NCBI GenBank assembly: GCA_950295325.1
Contig: OX485805.1
Location: 20,259,501 to 20,323,500 of the forward strand
From: Polytrichum commune
Lineage: Eukaryota > Streptophyta > Polytrichopsida > Polytrichales > Polytrichaceae
DNA: 64,000 nt
Direction: 5' to 3'
The translations under genes and the position numbers were made by a program. The notes under the pieces were generated by a model. That model was not told the origin of the DNA and searched no databases. It saw only the letters and a program-made list of their open reading frames with translations. How positions within the stretch are numbered: the first letter of the stretch is position 1; each line of letters begins with the position of its first letter. This document shows positions 54,908-64,000 of this stretch, in pieces.

Positions 54908-56218
54908 GTTGTGATGTAAATACGTACACTATATAGATGTGTACGTATTTAATATTGCATTGTGATTCTTGGTCTTGGAGAAAAATAATAAAGAATAGAA
55001 GTAGATTACTTTTTTATTTACTCATAGTTTATTTTAGTTATCATTACCTAAGGATAGAAGTGGATAGAAGTTGCTTACCTTTATGTTTACTCATAGTTAC
55101 TCTTAGTTACCTTTACCAAATGATAGAAATAGATTACCTTTTTATTTACTCATAGTTTATTTTTGTCTTTTAGTTATCTTGAGTTACTTTGGACCAATGG
55201 GTGATTAGAAGCCATGTGATGAGGATAAGAGAGAACTTTGTCTCTCGCATGGATAGGGAGAGGTGGTGAAGAAAAGATGTTATGTGATTATTGTGGGAGA
55301 GAAGTTGTAGAGAGAGAGAAGTGGATTCGAAGCTCACGGTGTGAGTTGTTTTGAGAAGAATATGAAATAAAATACGAGGGATTTGTGATTCATGAGAGAT
55401 CTCACTTGTTGTTTTGGAAGTTAGCAATCAAGATTTGTGCTTGTTTGAGTGGAGGGAAGTCTGTTGGTTCTTAAAAGAAGAGCTGAGACTTCGACCGACC
55501 ATAGAAGACGGACATATTAAAGAATTGAAGGCTTCAAGACTCGAATGTGTGGTTGCTTGTGGCACGTTGTCTTTTTCTTGTGTGTGTGATTCCAAGCCGG
55601 GTTTGGAGGCTAGTTGCATTTCATTTCTGCATCGTAATTTGTTTCATGTGTGACAACGAAGTGGGATTAATCACCCACAAGGTTGTTTGTGACAACGAAG
55701 TGGGATTAATCACCCACAAGGTTGTTTGTGACAACGAAGTGGGATTAATCACCCACAAGGTTGTTTGTGACAACGAAGTGGGATTAATCACCCACAAGGT
55801 TGTTTGTGACAACGAAGTGGGATTAATCACCCACAAGGTTGTTTGTGACAACGAAGTGGAATTAATCACCCACAAGGTTGTTTTCTGTCGTTCCCACTGG
55901 TGAGGCGCGATTGCTGGTCACCGTGGGTTTGAAAGTTTAGGAGCCAATCTTTCGGACGTCAGCTCGTGTTCTGACGTCCCGTTTTACCCGTCCGAAGCCC
56001 GTGGTTTCTTATCACACTACCCTTACCCTTTATCCATATAGAGCCGCAACAGGATAGGTCGACGGGAAAGAGGTTGAAGATTAGAAGAAATTGAAGAAAT
56101 TGAAGACTAGAAGACCGGAAGATTCGATTGAAGATCAGAAGATTCGACGGGTCCGATAAAATCTAGTTGCAGCCAGAAGCCCAGCGCTTTCCCAAGGCGG
56201 AACCCTCTCTACCCGACA
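54908..56218 (+). mobile_element. 1.31-kb repeat, partner of 45783-46934
   Basis: It begins GTTGTGATGTAAATACG and ends CTCTACCCGACA. The body is the inverse of 45783-46934, including a shared open frame that starts WLLVARCLFLVC. It interrupts a zinc-finger reading frame on the minus strand at its right edge. ACCGGT lies beyond both ends (54902-54907 and 56219-56224), which could be a small target duplication or coincidence. Confidence 0.75.
55645..55880 (+). repeat. 39-bp tandem repeat, six units
   Basis: Unit GACAACGAAGTGGGATTAAT then CACCCACAAGGTTGTTTGT. Within it ACAAC...GTTGT and GTGGG...CCCAC are inverted, so each unit can form a small hairpin. One frame reads CDNEVGLITHKVV per unit. 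The last unit has GTGGAATTAAT. Confidence 0.95.
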
Positions 56219-56229
56219 CCGGTCTCCAC

Positions 56230-56687
56230 TTCAGCATGGCATGAGAATGAAAGGTTGAGCCTTCATGCTCCTTCATGGCTGAAAGCTGCAATGATTCACA
56301 ACCCTCTCTTTTGGTCCCCCATCGTGTGTTTTGACCACCTGCTTGACATGCTACACACTTCATGTAGGGTTTTTGACTAGGCAGAGCAATGTGCATCAAC
56401 CAAAGCCTTCCTTGATGCCATATGGGCATAAATTTCCTCCTCCTTGGAGGCCGCCTTCCACCACCATGACCTGGCATCTGTACTCCTACACTATCCTCAT
56501 AATTTGGCTCATCCTCCTCCCCCATCTCAGTGTCCTCCCTAATTTGATCATGTCCCTGAACGTCACCTCGCTCTTCCTCAACATCAAGAATACCATGTGG
56601 AGAATCCCTGACAAAATATTCTGACAACTCATGCAGTTCATTCCTCCCATCACTCAAAGTTTGAGAAGAAGAAGATGCCCTAAACAT
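56230..56687 (-). pseudogene. TTF-type zinc-finger frame (hAT-related), truncated by a repeat
   Basis: From ATG 56687, an acidic N-terminus (ILDVEEERGDVQ, DTEMGEEDEPNYED) and a basic GHGGGRRPPRRRKF are followed by a zinc-finger pattern. MKCVACQAGG gives the Cys pair, and MKEHEGSTFHSHAML gives the His pair after WGTKREGCESLQ. This is the N-terminal DNA-binding module of ZNF862-like and other hAT-derived proteins. The frame then runs into the 1.31-kb repeat, and no hAT catalytic domain follows. A 3' splice-like TGTTGCAG lies upstream (~56760). Upstream exons are uncertain. Confidence 0.5.
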
Positions 56688-57215
56688 ATGGCAAATGCTC
56701 TATTGCCGTGCATCTCTCCTATGTCTGCGTACAACAGACACAAGCAAAGACATAACTGCAACACATATTAAAAACATTTCAATCACCACTCATATGAAAT
56801 ATGAAAACCTTAATTATGTGACTTAACACCAACCTAGATTCTATGTTCATTTCAAATTCTTCTATACATTACTTGACTAACAATTGGGAAAAACTTCCAA
56901 TACTCAACATTATTTACATTAAATTTCCTTTTTATTCCAACATTACTTAAAGATTACATCTATACAGCTGAAAGATATATTCAACATCTTCACATGACCA
57001 AAAACCATGTATAGATCTTCATTTCAAATACTCATAATGGATTCATAGCAAGGTCACTGGCCCAAAACCAACTTACATACAAGGCTTAAAAGAACTCAAA
57101 GTGGAAACAATGGCTAAGAATACTAGATTTTGCATAGAACACTACATTGTATTCTTTCATGTATCCAAAGGTATTTGCATCCCTATTTCTACTTATTTGG
57201 TCACTTGGACTCTTA

Positions 57216-57301
57216 CCTGTGAGAGAAGTATGAGGTTGGCAGTGGCAGCGTCAACAATATCGGCTGCAGATTCGACCACCTTGCCATGAGTGTTTCGAGC
57301 C
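57216..57301 (-). other. Exon-like segment
   Basis: On the minus strand an AG acceptor (CCTTCACAG) precedes GCTCGAAACACTCATGGCAA and a GT donor (CTCTCACAG|GTAAGAG) ends it. One frame reads ARNTHGKVVESAADIVDAAT. Both signals are good and the frame is open. I do not recognise the protein, and no further exon is assigned. Confidence 0.3.
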
Positions 57302-57727
57302 TGTGAAGGAATCTGAGTTTGTTTCTAACTTTCTCTGAACTAGTCTATGGACGACAATGGGGCAGGTGGCAGCTAGAATAGATAAAGCATAATTTAATGA
57401 AGTGTGAGGCCAAACCGCCCACCCTTAAGCGTCCTAGTCTGGGTGAGGGTATGACGATCACATTCATATTCATCCTAGTTTGTTTTTCCTCGGTCATTCA
57501 TTCCCATGACATCACACATAACTTGGGTCACACCAATTTATTTAATAGTATGAGTACAAGCGTTGATAAACGCTTTTCTCTATTGATACGACTTTCACAC
57601 CCCCTATCAGTTTCCCACACAATTGCACCCCCGATTAACCGGGTGGCCAACTACCTAGCTAACCCCTCATCTTAACTTAGGGTTCTAAACCCCTCTAACC
57701 CCTCCCCCTAAATGTCCCTTAGTCTAA

Positions 57728-57960
57728 CTGATATCCCAACAACCTTAGTAGCCTGCCCAACTTCCTCGTCCCACTAATATACCAGCAACCTTAGTAGCCG
57801 CTGCCCAAACTTCCTATCCCACTGATATACCAGCAACCTTAGTAGCCGCTGCCCAAACTTCCTATCCCACTGATGTACCAGCAACCTTAGTAGCCGCTGC
57901 CCAAACTTCCTATCCCACTGATGTACCCGCAACCTTAGTAGCCGTTGCCCAAACTGTTTG
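57728..57960. repeat. ~52-bp tandem repeat, five units
   Basis: Unit CAGCAACCTTAGTAGCCGCT GCCCAAACTTCCTATCCCACTGATRTAC. First and last units are diverged. Confidence 0.95.
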
Positions 57961-58869
57961 GCCTTCAATCCACTAATCCTACAAATCCCCTCTAATTAAC
58001 TATAGTCTATAAGTCCCCTTTTATCAACTACATTTGCTAATCAACCATATTCTATAAGTCCCCTCTAATCAACTACATTTTCTACCATACTACACTACTC
58101 CACCCACACTCATACACACTCACACACCCAAGAGAGAGAGAAAAAAATGAGAGAGAGGAGGAAGGAAGGAGAGAGGGCATCCAAACCACAACCTCCTTAG
58201 CCTTCTCCTACTTAGTAGGACCTTATCCTATCTACTAACTCCCTATCCCCTTAACCAACAAGAACATGTTCTAATTCAAACATTAAAGTCAAAGGACCTT
58301 CTCCTTGCTTCCTCAAACACTACCCACTTAATCACAACACTCCCTAATATCACTAAGCTTCTACTTAACCACACAAAATGGCTTAAGGCCTAAACATAAA
58401 TCCACACTAAGCCTCACTCTTTTTATACTTTTGATTGTTTCAATAACACTCCAATTGCAATTCTAATTGAATTCTAAACATAAAACAAATATGAGCACTC
58501 ATTTTGGGCTCATATGAAGATACTATTGTTTCCAAGTGCAACCAATCACATGCCGACATCTTTCGGGTTATCTTTATTAATTTGTTTTTTTCTTTAACCT
58601 TTTCATGAACGGGCTGGTTTAGAAATTACCGGTTTTGGGACGGGATGTTTTTTCTTTAGCCTTTCCATGGACGGGTTGGTTTTGAAATTACCGGTTTTGG
58701 GACGGGTTGTAATTTTTTTTTGCCTTTCAATTCGAGGTTTTTGGACGTGGACGGGTAGGAACTTTGTAAAAAAACACCCCTGCCTACGGGGGATAATTTA
58801 GCAAAAAAGAATGTTCTTATTTTTATTGCAAAAAACCTTAATCGGTTAAAACCAAAGGAAGCTCTTGAA
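57961..58869. other. Non-coding stretch
   Basis: A pyrimidine-rich part to ~58130, a GAGAGAGA patch, then a pair of related segments near 58590-58740 (GAAATTACCGGTTTTGGGAC twice). No gene. Confidence 0.5.
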
Positions 58870-59778
58870 ACTGAAATAAGAACATGTATGGGGGAAAAAA
58901 TGTCCTAAACATTTACTTCAAAAGTGATGATAAAGGAAAACTTACCAGGGTATGTAATATTCAGTGCCTAAATGCTGCAGTGTACAAAAAAATTGTGAAA
59001 AAAAGTCACAACGGAATATTCCCTAAAACATATAAAAAAAACTATATCAAAATACCAACAACTTTATGACAAAACCCCCCAAAAAATAAACAGAAGAATT
59101 TTTAAAAGTAACGACAGCCCCCCCCCCCCATTTGATTGCCTTATAGACAGGTCTAACAACATCCTTACAAGCCCTAATGAAATAGCACATGAAATCTACG
59201 CTCAACAATCACTCAGCAATAAGCCAATGGTCCCAACATGCCACTACCAACGTCATCACCCTCAACATTGCACATGCGGAGTCAGACAATACCCATGGCA
59301 CGACCTAGATGGCTATACCATCAAAAAAAGAGGCGAACCACTAACCCCCCTCCATACATACCTAAACCAATAAACATATGACATATGCCTCAAGCAATTG
59401 GCCAACGGAATACCCCCCGGACCAGATAAAATCTCCAACGCCATACTGAAAAACATGCCTCCAAAATTCCACACGTTACTCTTATTGTTCTTTACCCATT
59501 ATTATAAACAAAAGCAAATCCCTAAATCCTGAAAAACAAGCCTCACCGTACTCTTATACAAAAAAGATAACCTATATCACCTTACCAATCATAGACCAAT
59601 AGCACTCGCCAACATAATATGCAAACTATTTACTAGCACTCTCACAAATATCCTCTCTGCATATGGGAAAAAACACCAAATACTACATGACAACCAAAAA
59701 GGTTTTAGAGTGGAAAGATGCATAGCACGACAACTACAAACCCTCATCTCGGCACTTGAAGATGTTAGACTCATGTGA
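58870..59778 (+). pseudogene. LINE (non-LTR) reverse-transcriptase relic
   Basis: A single frame from ~59140 to 59778 reads SPNEIAHEIYAQQSLSNKP, then PPGPDKISNAILKNMPPKF, LTVLLYKKDNLYHLTNHRPIA and HDNQKGFRVERCIARQL. This is the conserved N-terminal part of LINE reverse transcriptases (PGPDxI, KKxxxxxxxNxRPI, QxGF). Two stops interrupt it (TAA 59371-59373; TGA 59530-59532, at a site where Trp is usual). The catalytic YxDD part is missing beyond 59778. Sequence before 59140 is more decayed. Confidence 0.8.
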
Positions 59779-62700
59779 GCCCAATATGATGCCCACATTT
59801 CAATTTAATCTTTACAGTGTCCCAATGTTAGCAGTAGTGTTTTAGTTGGGTTAGTTTGAAGCTAGGGAGTTAAAGTTTTTAAAAGGTAAAATGGGATTAA
59901 GTTAAGTTGTAGACCGCGTGGAATTAAATGGAAAAGATCAAAAACAAGTTATTAGTGATTAGGTTTGAGGGACACTTAAGCTCAAGTGATTTGAGTTGGG
60001 ATATGTCAGCCCCAAACTCCCACCCTCATGTGTCGTAGTCCGGGTGAGAGCCTAAGGCTCACATGTAATCGCTTGACTTTACTTAGCCTTGCCACTCCGC
60101 TTCCAATACTCCAATAATGTACATGTCAAACACACAACTTTTATTCAAAGAACACAAGGTCACAAGTATTTTAAAATATTCTCTTCCCCTGTAGTCATTG
60201 CCAAACACGATCATCCAACAACATCACACCCACTCTTAAGCCCCCAACCTACAACAATTGGGCCACTCAACTACCCTAGGCTATTTCCTATAGGCATTTA
60301 AGCAAAGCCAATTATACATTTGGCTTGCCCATGTTTATACTCCACTATTCTAATCAATCAAAATCACACAATCAAAATTCTGGTTGGCTGTTTAACCTAG
60401 CTATGGTACTGTCCTATCACTACCCAAAGGTCTCGAGCCGCTTCCACCTCCACTGTTTGTCGTTCTCTTTCCTACCCATCCTCCCATGTACCAGGACTCG
60501 AACATCCGTGATGTGAGTGTAATCCGCCTCTTTGCCCCTCGGCCCAGCATGCCACCGTCTCCCTTCTGGACTTTCACTTCCCAGCTGCACCGGATCCTGG
60601 CCCAGGGTCCAGGGCTGACCCCTCCAGCGGCACCCTTAACAATCTCAACTCTTGTTCCAGAATGCAGTTGTAGCCAAACATAGCTCAACCCACTCCTCCG
60701 AAAACGGAATGTCGACCAGTGTTGTGGCGTAGCGATGTGACTGCAAGCACTTAAGATTTCAACGCCCTCTGCTGCGCCCCTTTTCCCGTAATATCACACC
60801 TGTGACAACACTCCTGCTCACCATGCCGGAGAGCAATTCATTGATTGTCGAAGCTCGCAAATTCCACCAACTCACTTGCTCACATTGCCCGATAGAAACC
60901 ATATTTGTTTAGCTGACTGAGCTGCTGGATGTCATTACCTCTGTGTGGAACTCGTTCGAATATCGGAGGCAGCTCGATGAACAATTGACCTCCACTCATC
61001 AATACTCTACTAAGCAACTAGCAGGCCAACAATGTGGCGACCCTGGAGCCCACGAGCACCTCCCTTGTTCCCAGGTTCCGTTTGCTAGCTCTGCAGCCAC
61101 ACTTCGGTGCGGTGTTGCTGTCCACACCGATTTGCTCGGCCATCAGCATGCTTCCCAAATTTCAATGATCTTTCCACTGTCTGGATGCCGAGCCAACCCC
61201 CAGCGCAACTTCACCTTCACCCACCTTTTTCCCCGTTTTGCTAGCAGCCAAGGCACATTGGTGCTGAGGATCTCAAGTTTAGTGTCTTCTTCACAGTGAC
61301 GCCCTCAGTACAAATGAATCTTCGTTACAACATCAATGCAAGTAGCTCTATACGAACTAACTCTTGGCTCCTCCCATTTTAGCTGAGCCTCTCCCTCATC
61401 TGCAACCGAGACCCCCTTCAGTGAGGATGCAAGCTCCCCCCAGTTCCGAAGTCCTCAAATCTAACAACCCTGCCCTGTTTTTCTGTCAAGAGAGAGAGCT
61501 CCCTCTTCCAGCAACTCGCCCCCACCGAGAGAGAAAATAAGGAACCGCCTCCAGGGCTTCCTTGGACCCCTTCGGAGCCGCATCTGCATTTCCGCTCATT
61601 CCCTTATCCCCACATGTGGCATTCTTGACCGGAAGTCAACCCTCACTAAAACTCCTTGGTCCCTAAGCATAGATTGGGCCCTAAGTCACTTACTCTAATT
61701 CTTTTTTAGTTTTTTCTCTTACTACTTCTAGTTCTTTTTTTCCACCCTTAACTCTACTCCATCTAACTTTGGGATTTTAATCCTTTTTGGTGTTTTTTAC
61801 TCACTCAAAACAAGTACAATTTCTAAGCTTTTTGATAGTCCTACAGTTAAATTCAATTGGGGGCACATAATTGTGCTCACAGGTTCATTATTGGTTGGGT
61901 TTAAAGTATTGGTTGTGTTGGGATTAAATTATGTTTGTTTAAGGGGGGGTCTCTTCCAAAAGCGGATTAGGTTCTGGAGTGGGGTCAGGAGGAGTCCCCA
62001 AGTGCGGTGACTCTCTCTCTCTCGGTTGCAGAAGGAAATACGTAGAGACGGAAGGAATGGGAGGTGGCGGCCGTATGGGCAGAGTGGAGGAAGGTGCAGC
62101 TACGAGGCAACGAGGAGACCCAATGAGTTAGGAGGGGGAGGCTGAACCTCCTTGAAGGAAAAAATATCATGAGTAGGAGCAGGAGAGGCGAAAAAGGGGG
62201 GGGGAACTCTGGAGGTAGAATGGGTGAAGTGGCTGGCCTCAAGCGATCGTTATTGATCTACAAAGTGGATTTGGGAGCAACGACATTCGGGCGGAAGGAG
62301 TTTACCTGCATTGTCGAGACAGACTCGCCTCAGGTGAATGAATCCATTGCTGGATCATAAAAATGTTGGCTTGACCGCCTTACTGCAAACATGGTGGTGG
62401 GAATGTAAATGGTTTTGGATGCATGAAGTGCGCTGGAGACTCTCCCAGGCAATACGGGGAAGGATCAAAAGCCCTAGGTAAGAAGGATTCACTTGGCAGT
62501 TGCCGATGTTGACTTACCTTCAGCTGGGAGACTAGGCTAACTGGGTGTAGATATTCGGTCTAATCCGAAGTAAACTGGGAGGCTTCAGCAGTGGAAAGGG
62601 GGCGGCGACCACACTCGGAAATATTCCGCGAGGTACAGCAGAGCGGTGAAACTCAGAGGATCTCCGCCTAGGGTTCAGTGAAGGAATGAGCAGCCAACTG

Positions 62701-63180
62701 CCGGATGCGGAAAAACGTACTCTTAGATTCACGGAATTTGGGTGACAGTGCAACTTCGTCATTACAACATTCGGTGAGAACACTTACACTGAAGGTGGGC
62801 AATCCAAGCTATTGATGTTGGTATGTGTGAGCCCGAAATCGTACTCACATTAATCCTTAAATCGCAAAAACATGGCTAACCCGTCGATTTCACGCTTGAT
62901 GGAATTAATCAAAGGATGAGAAAGGTGAGGCGTTGAATATCTTGGTAAAATTAGGCTAAGAGGTAATTAGGAGCTAGAAGTGAAATTAACCTTAGAGGGA
63001 AAGGGGATGTGAAGGCATGAGTGTTTAATGAAGAGCCTAGTAAAAACGTACTTAGGAATACCAAGAAAAACCAATAGAATAAAGGAGGAGTCATAATGAT
63101 GACTGTCATTTATTAAACAATAGTTACATGAATAGCTCAGGAGGATGGGTAAGAGCCGGTTGGTTGGATACTAATTTCCT
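59779..63180. other. Long stretch without recognisable genes
   Basis: Several open frames (60401-60688 minus, 60943-61299 plus, 62169-62360 plus, 62532-62783 minus) lack domains and mostly begin at non-ATG codons. Composition is balanced and C-rich around 60420-61640, unlike the AT-rich flanks. That could mark an old LTR element, but I found no paired repeats, primer site or coding motif. Confidence 0.4.
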
Positions 63181-63189
63181 GCCTAGAAA

Positions 63190-63310
63190 TCACTAGCCAA
63201 GTCATGTGTAACACATGAAACGATCACACGAACTTGACGGGAGTCGAACCCGGACCGTTTAAAGTGTCGTACAAATTCCCTCCCTCAACCAACCAAGGGA
63301 ACATGACTTG
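63190..63310 (-). mobile_element. tRNA-derived SINE, second copy
   Basis: The minus strand has CTTGGTTGGTTGAGGGAGG as an A-box-like start, B box GGTCCGGGTTCGACTCCC, then AAGTTCGTGTGA and CACATGACTTGG. It is the same family as 54088-54300. ACATGACTTGG also lies at its other edge (63300-63312) in inverse orientation. Confidence 0.6.
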
Positions 63311-64000
63311 GTGACCACAACCATAACGACCCACAACTTATACCACAACGCGAGCGTGATTACTTGGTAACAACTATGGTGGGTTACTTTTATCGTATCT
63401 AATTATCTATCTATCTATGAATTTTATTTATCTATGAGGCTAGGGGGAGAAGAAGTCAATGGAAGAAAAGGGAAAGTGGGTTTGGAAGGAGGAGAGGCCA
63501 AAAGAAAAGGTCTTGACCCGTTTTTCTCTCGGGCGGCCCGAAAGATGCCAGGCAAACCGGGAAAAAAGGTAGAGGTTGGAGGGGTCTCCGGAGGTAGAGG
63601 CAAGGAGCCTCATAATGCATGCTTAGAGGTGGAGGAGAGAGAGAGGTAGCAAGAGGGCGAAGCCCTGCAAAAATGCATGTAGGAAGAAAGGAGGAGGGAG
63701 AGAGAAGGAAGAGTAAGAAAGGAGAGTGGATCTGAGGCGACATGAAAGAACGTGAGATGCTGGAGGGCCGCGACGGAATCCGGACAATGAGCAACACCAG
63801 GTTGCTGCAATGCGGGTGAAGGAGCCACTGTAATGACACGGGTTAAGTTGGGTTCAATCCCGATTTTCTTTTGGTATTAGAAGGGGTAGCGATGGTATTG
63901 GGAGGGACTGAGGGAGGTAACGGGATCTTCTGTTGTCTTCTCTATTCTTCTGACTTCCGGGACTGCACACTCCGGCGAAGTTTAGACGAGAGCAGGGGGG
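63311..64000. other. Non-coding stretch to the window end
   Basis: An ATCT-rich microsatellite at ~63400-63435, then purine-rich sequence (GGAGGAGAG, GAAAGGAGG) that gives spurious Arg/Gly or Pro/Ser/Leu frames on both strands. No gene supported. Confidence 0.5.

Noticed and set aside
55645-55880. CRISPR-like array
   Set aside because: The 39-bp units are directly adjacent with no unique spacers, and the setting is eukaryotic; it is a tandem repeat inside a mobile element.
57774-57968. Repeat protein FGQRLLRLLVHQWDRK
   Set aside because: It is the translation of the 52-bp minisatellite, with no start context or conservation.
63434-63839. Overlapping frames on both strands near the window end
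   Set aside because: They come from purine-rich, low-complexity DNA, and no domain is recognisable.

Overview
The window looks like a gene-poor, transposon-rich nuclear segment of a land plant. It has plant-type LTR elements (one Tat-like Ty3/gypsy, one TRIM), hAT, PIF/Harbinger, pogo-like, Tc1-like and MITE DNA transposons, SINE and LINE relics, intron-bearing gene fragments, and many microsatellites. There are no operons and no bacterial-type genes. The species cannot be fixed from sequence alone. A non-flowering plant (bryophyte, lycophyte or fern) is my guess, based on the DD34E Tc1 element and the unusual retrotransposon layout.

Region by region. 1-1.27 kb holds 34-bp tandem repeats. 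1.27-10.72 kb is a large inverted-repeat (foldback) element filled with ~70-bp repeats; a 6.5-kb Tat-like LTR retrotransposon (1814-8333) sits inside it, with an extra RNase H reading frame upstream of gag. 10.7-16.7 kb holds MITEs, microsatellites and otherwise nothing recognisable. 16.7-30.5 kb is the most interesting part: a locally amplified family of small genes encoding ~113-residue proteins with three copies of the motif RWPxQGW. Two copies are intact (17936-18280 and 28885-29226), two are pseudogenes, one is a C-terminal relic, and one is a truncated start fused to an exon of the translation factor subunit eIF3e. Several copies keep a conserved promoter and leader. 32.4-37.75 kb is a hAT element with an 8-bp target duplication, carrying a complete TRIM and a pogo-like element. 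37.8-40.4 kb is AT-rich and empty. 40.37-43.87 kb is a PIF/Harbinger element with both of its genes, each mutated. 44.3-45.4 kb holds two exons of eIF3e on the minus strand. 45.8-46.9 and 54.9-56.2 kb are inverted copies of one repeat that differ in the number of 39-bp units. 48.18-49.40 kb is a Tc1-like DD34E element. 56.2-56.7 kb is a TTF-type zinc-finger reading frame cut by the second repeat copy. 58.9-59.8 kb is a LINE reverse-transcriptase relic. The rest to 64 kb has a SINE and no recognisable gene.

The only genes that look alive and host-owned are the two intact RWPxQGW genes. The nucleotide differences between them inside the three core motifs are all silent, which suggests selection on the repeated peptide. 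They carry no recognisable domain, signal peptide or membrane segment, so their function is unknown. A multi-core peptide precursor is one hypothesis, and a repeated interaction motif is another. Everything else is mobile DNA in various states of decay, or host exons copied or stranded by it.
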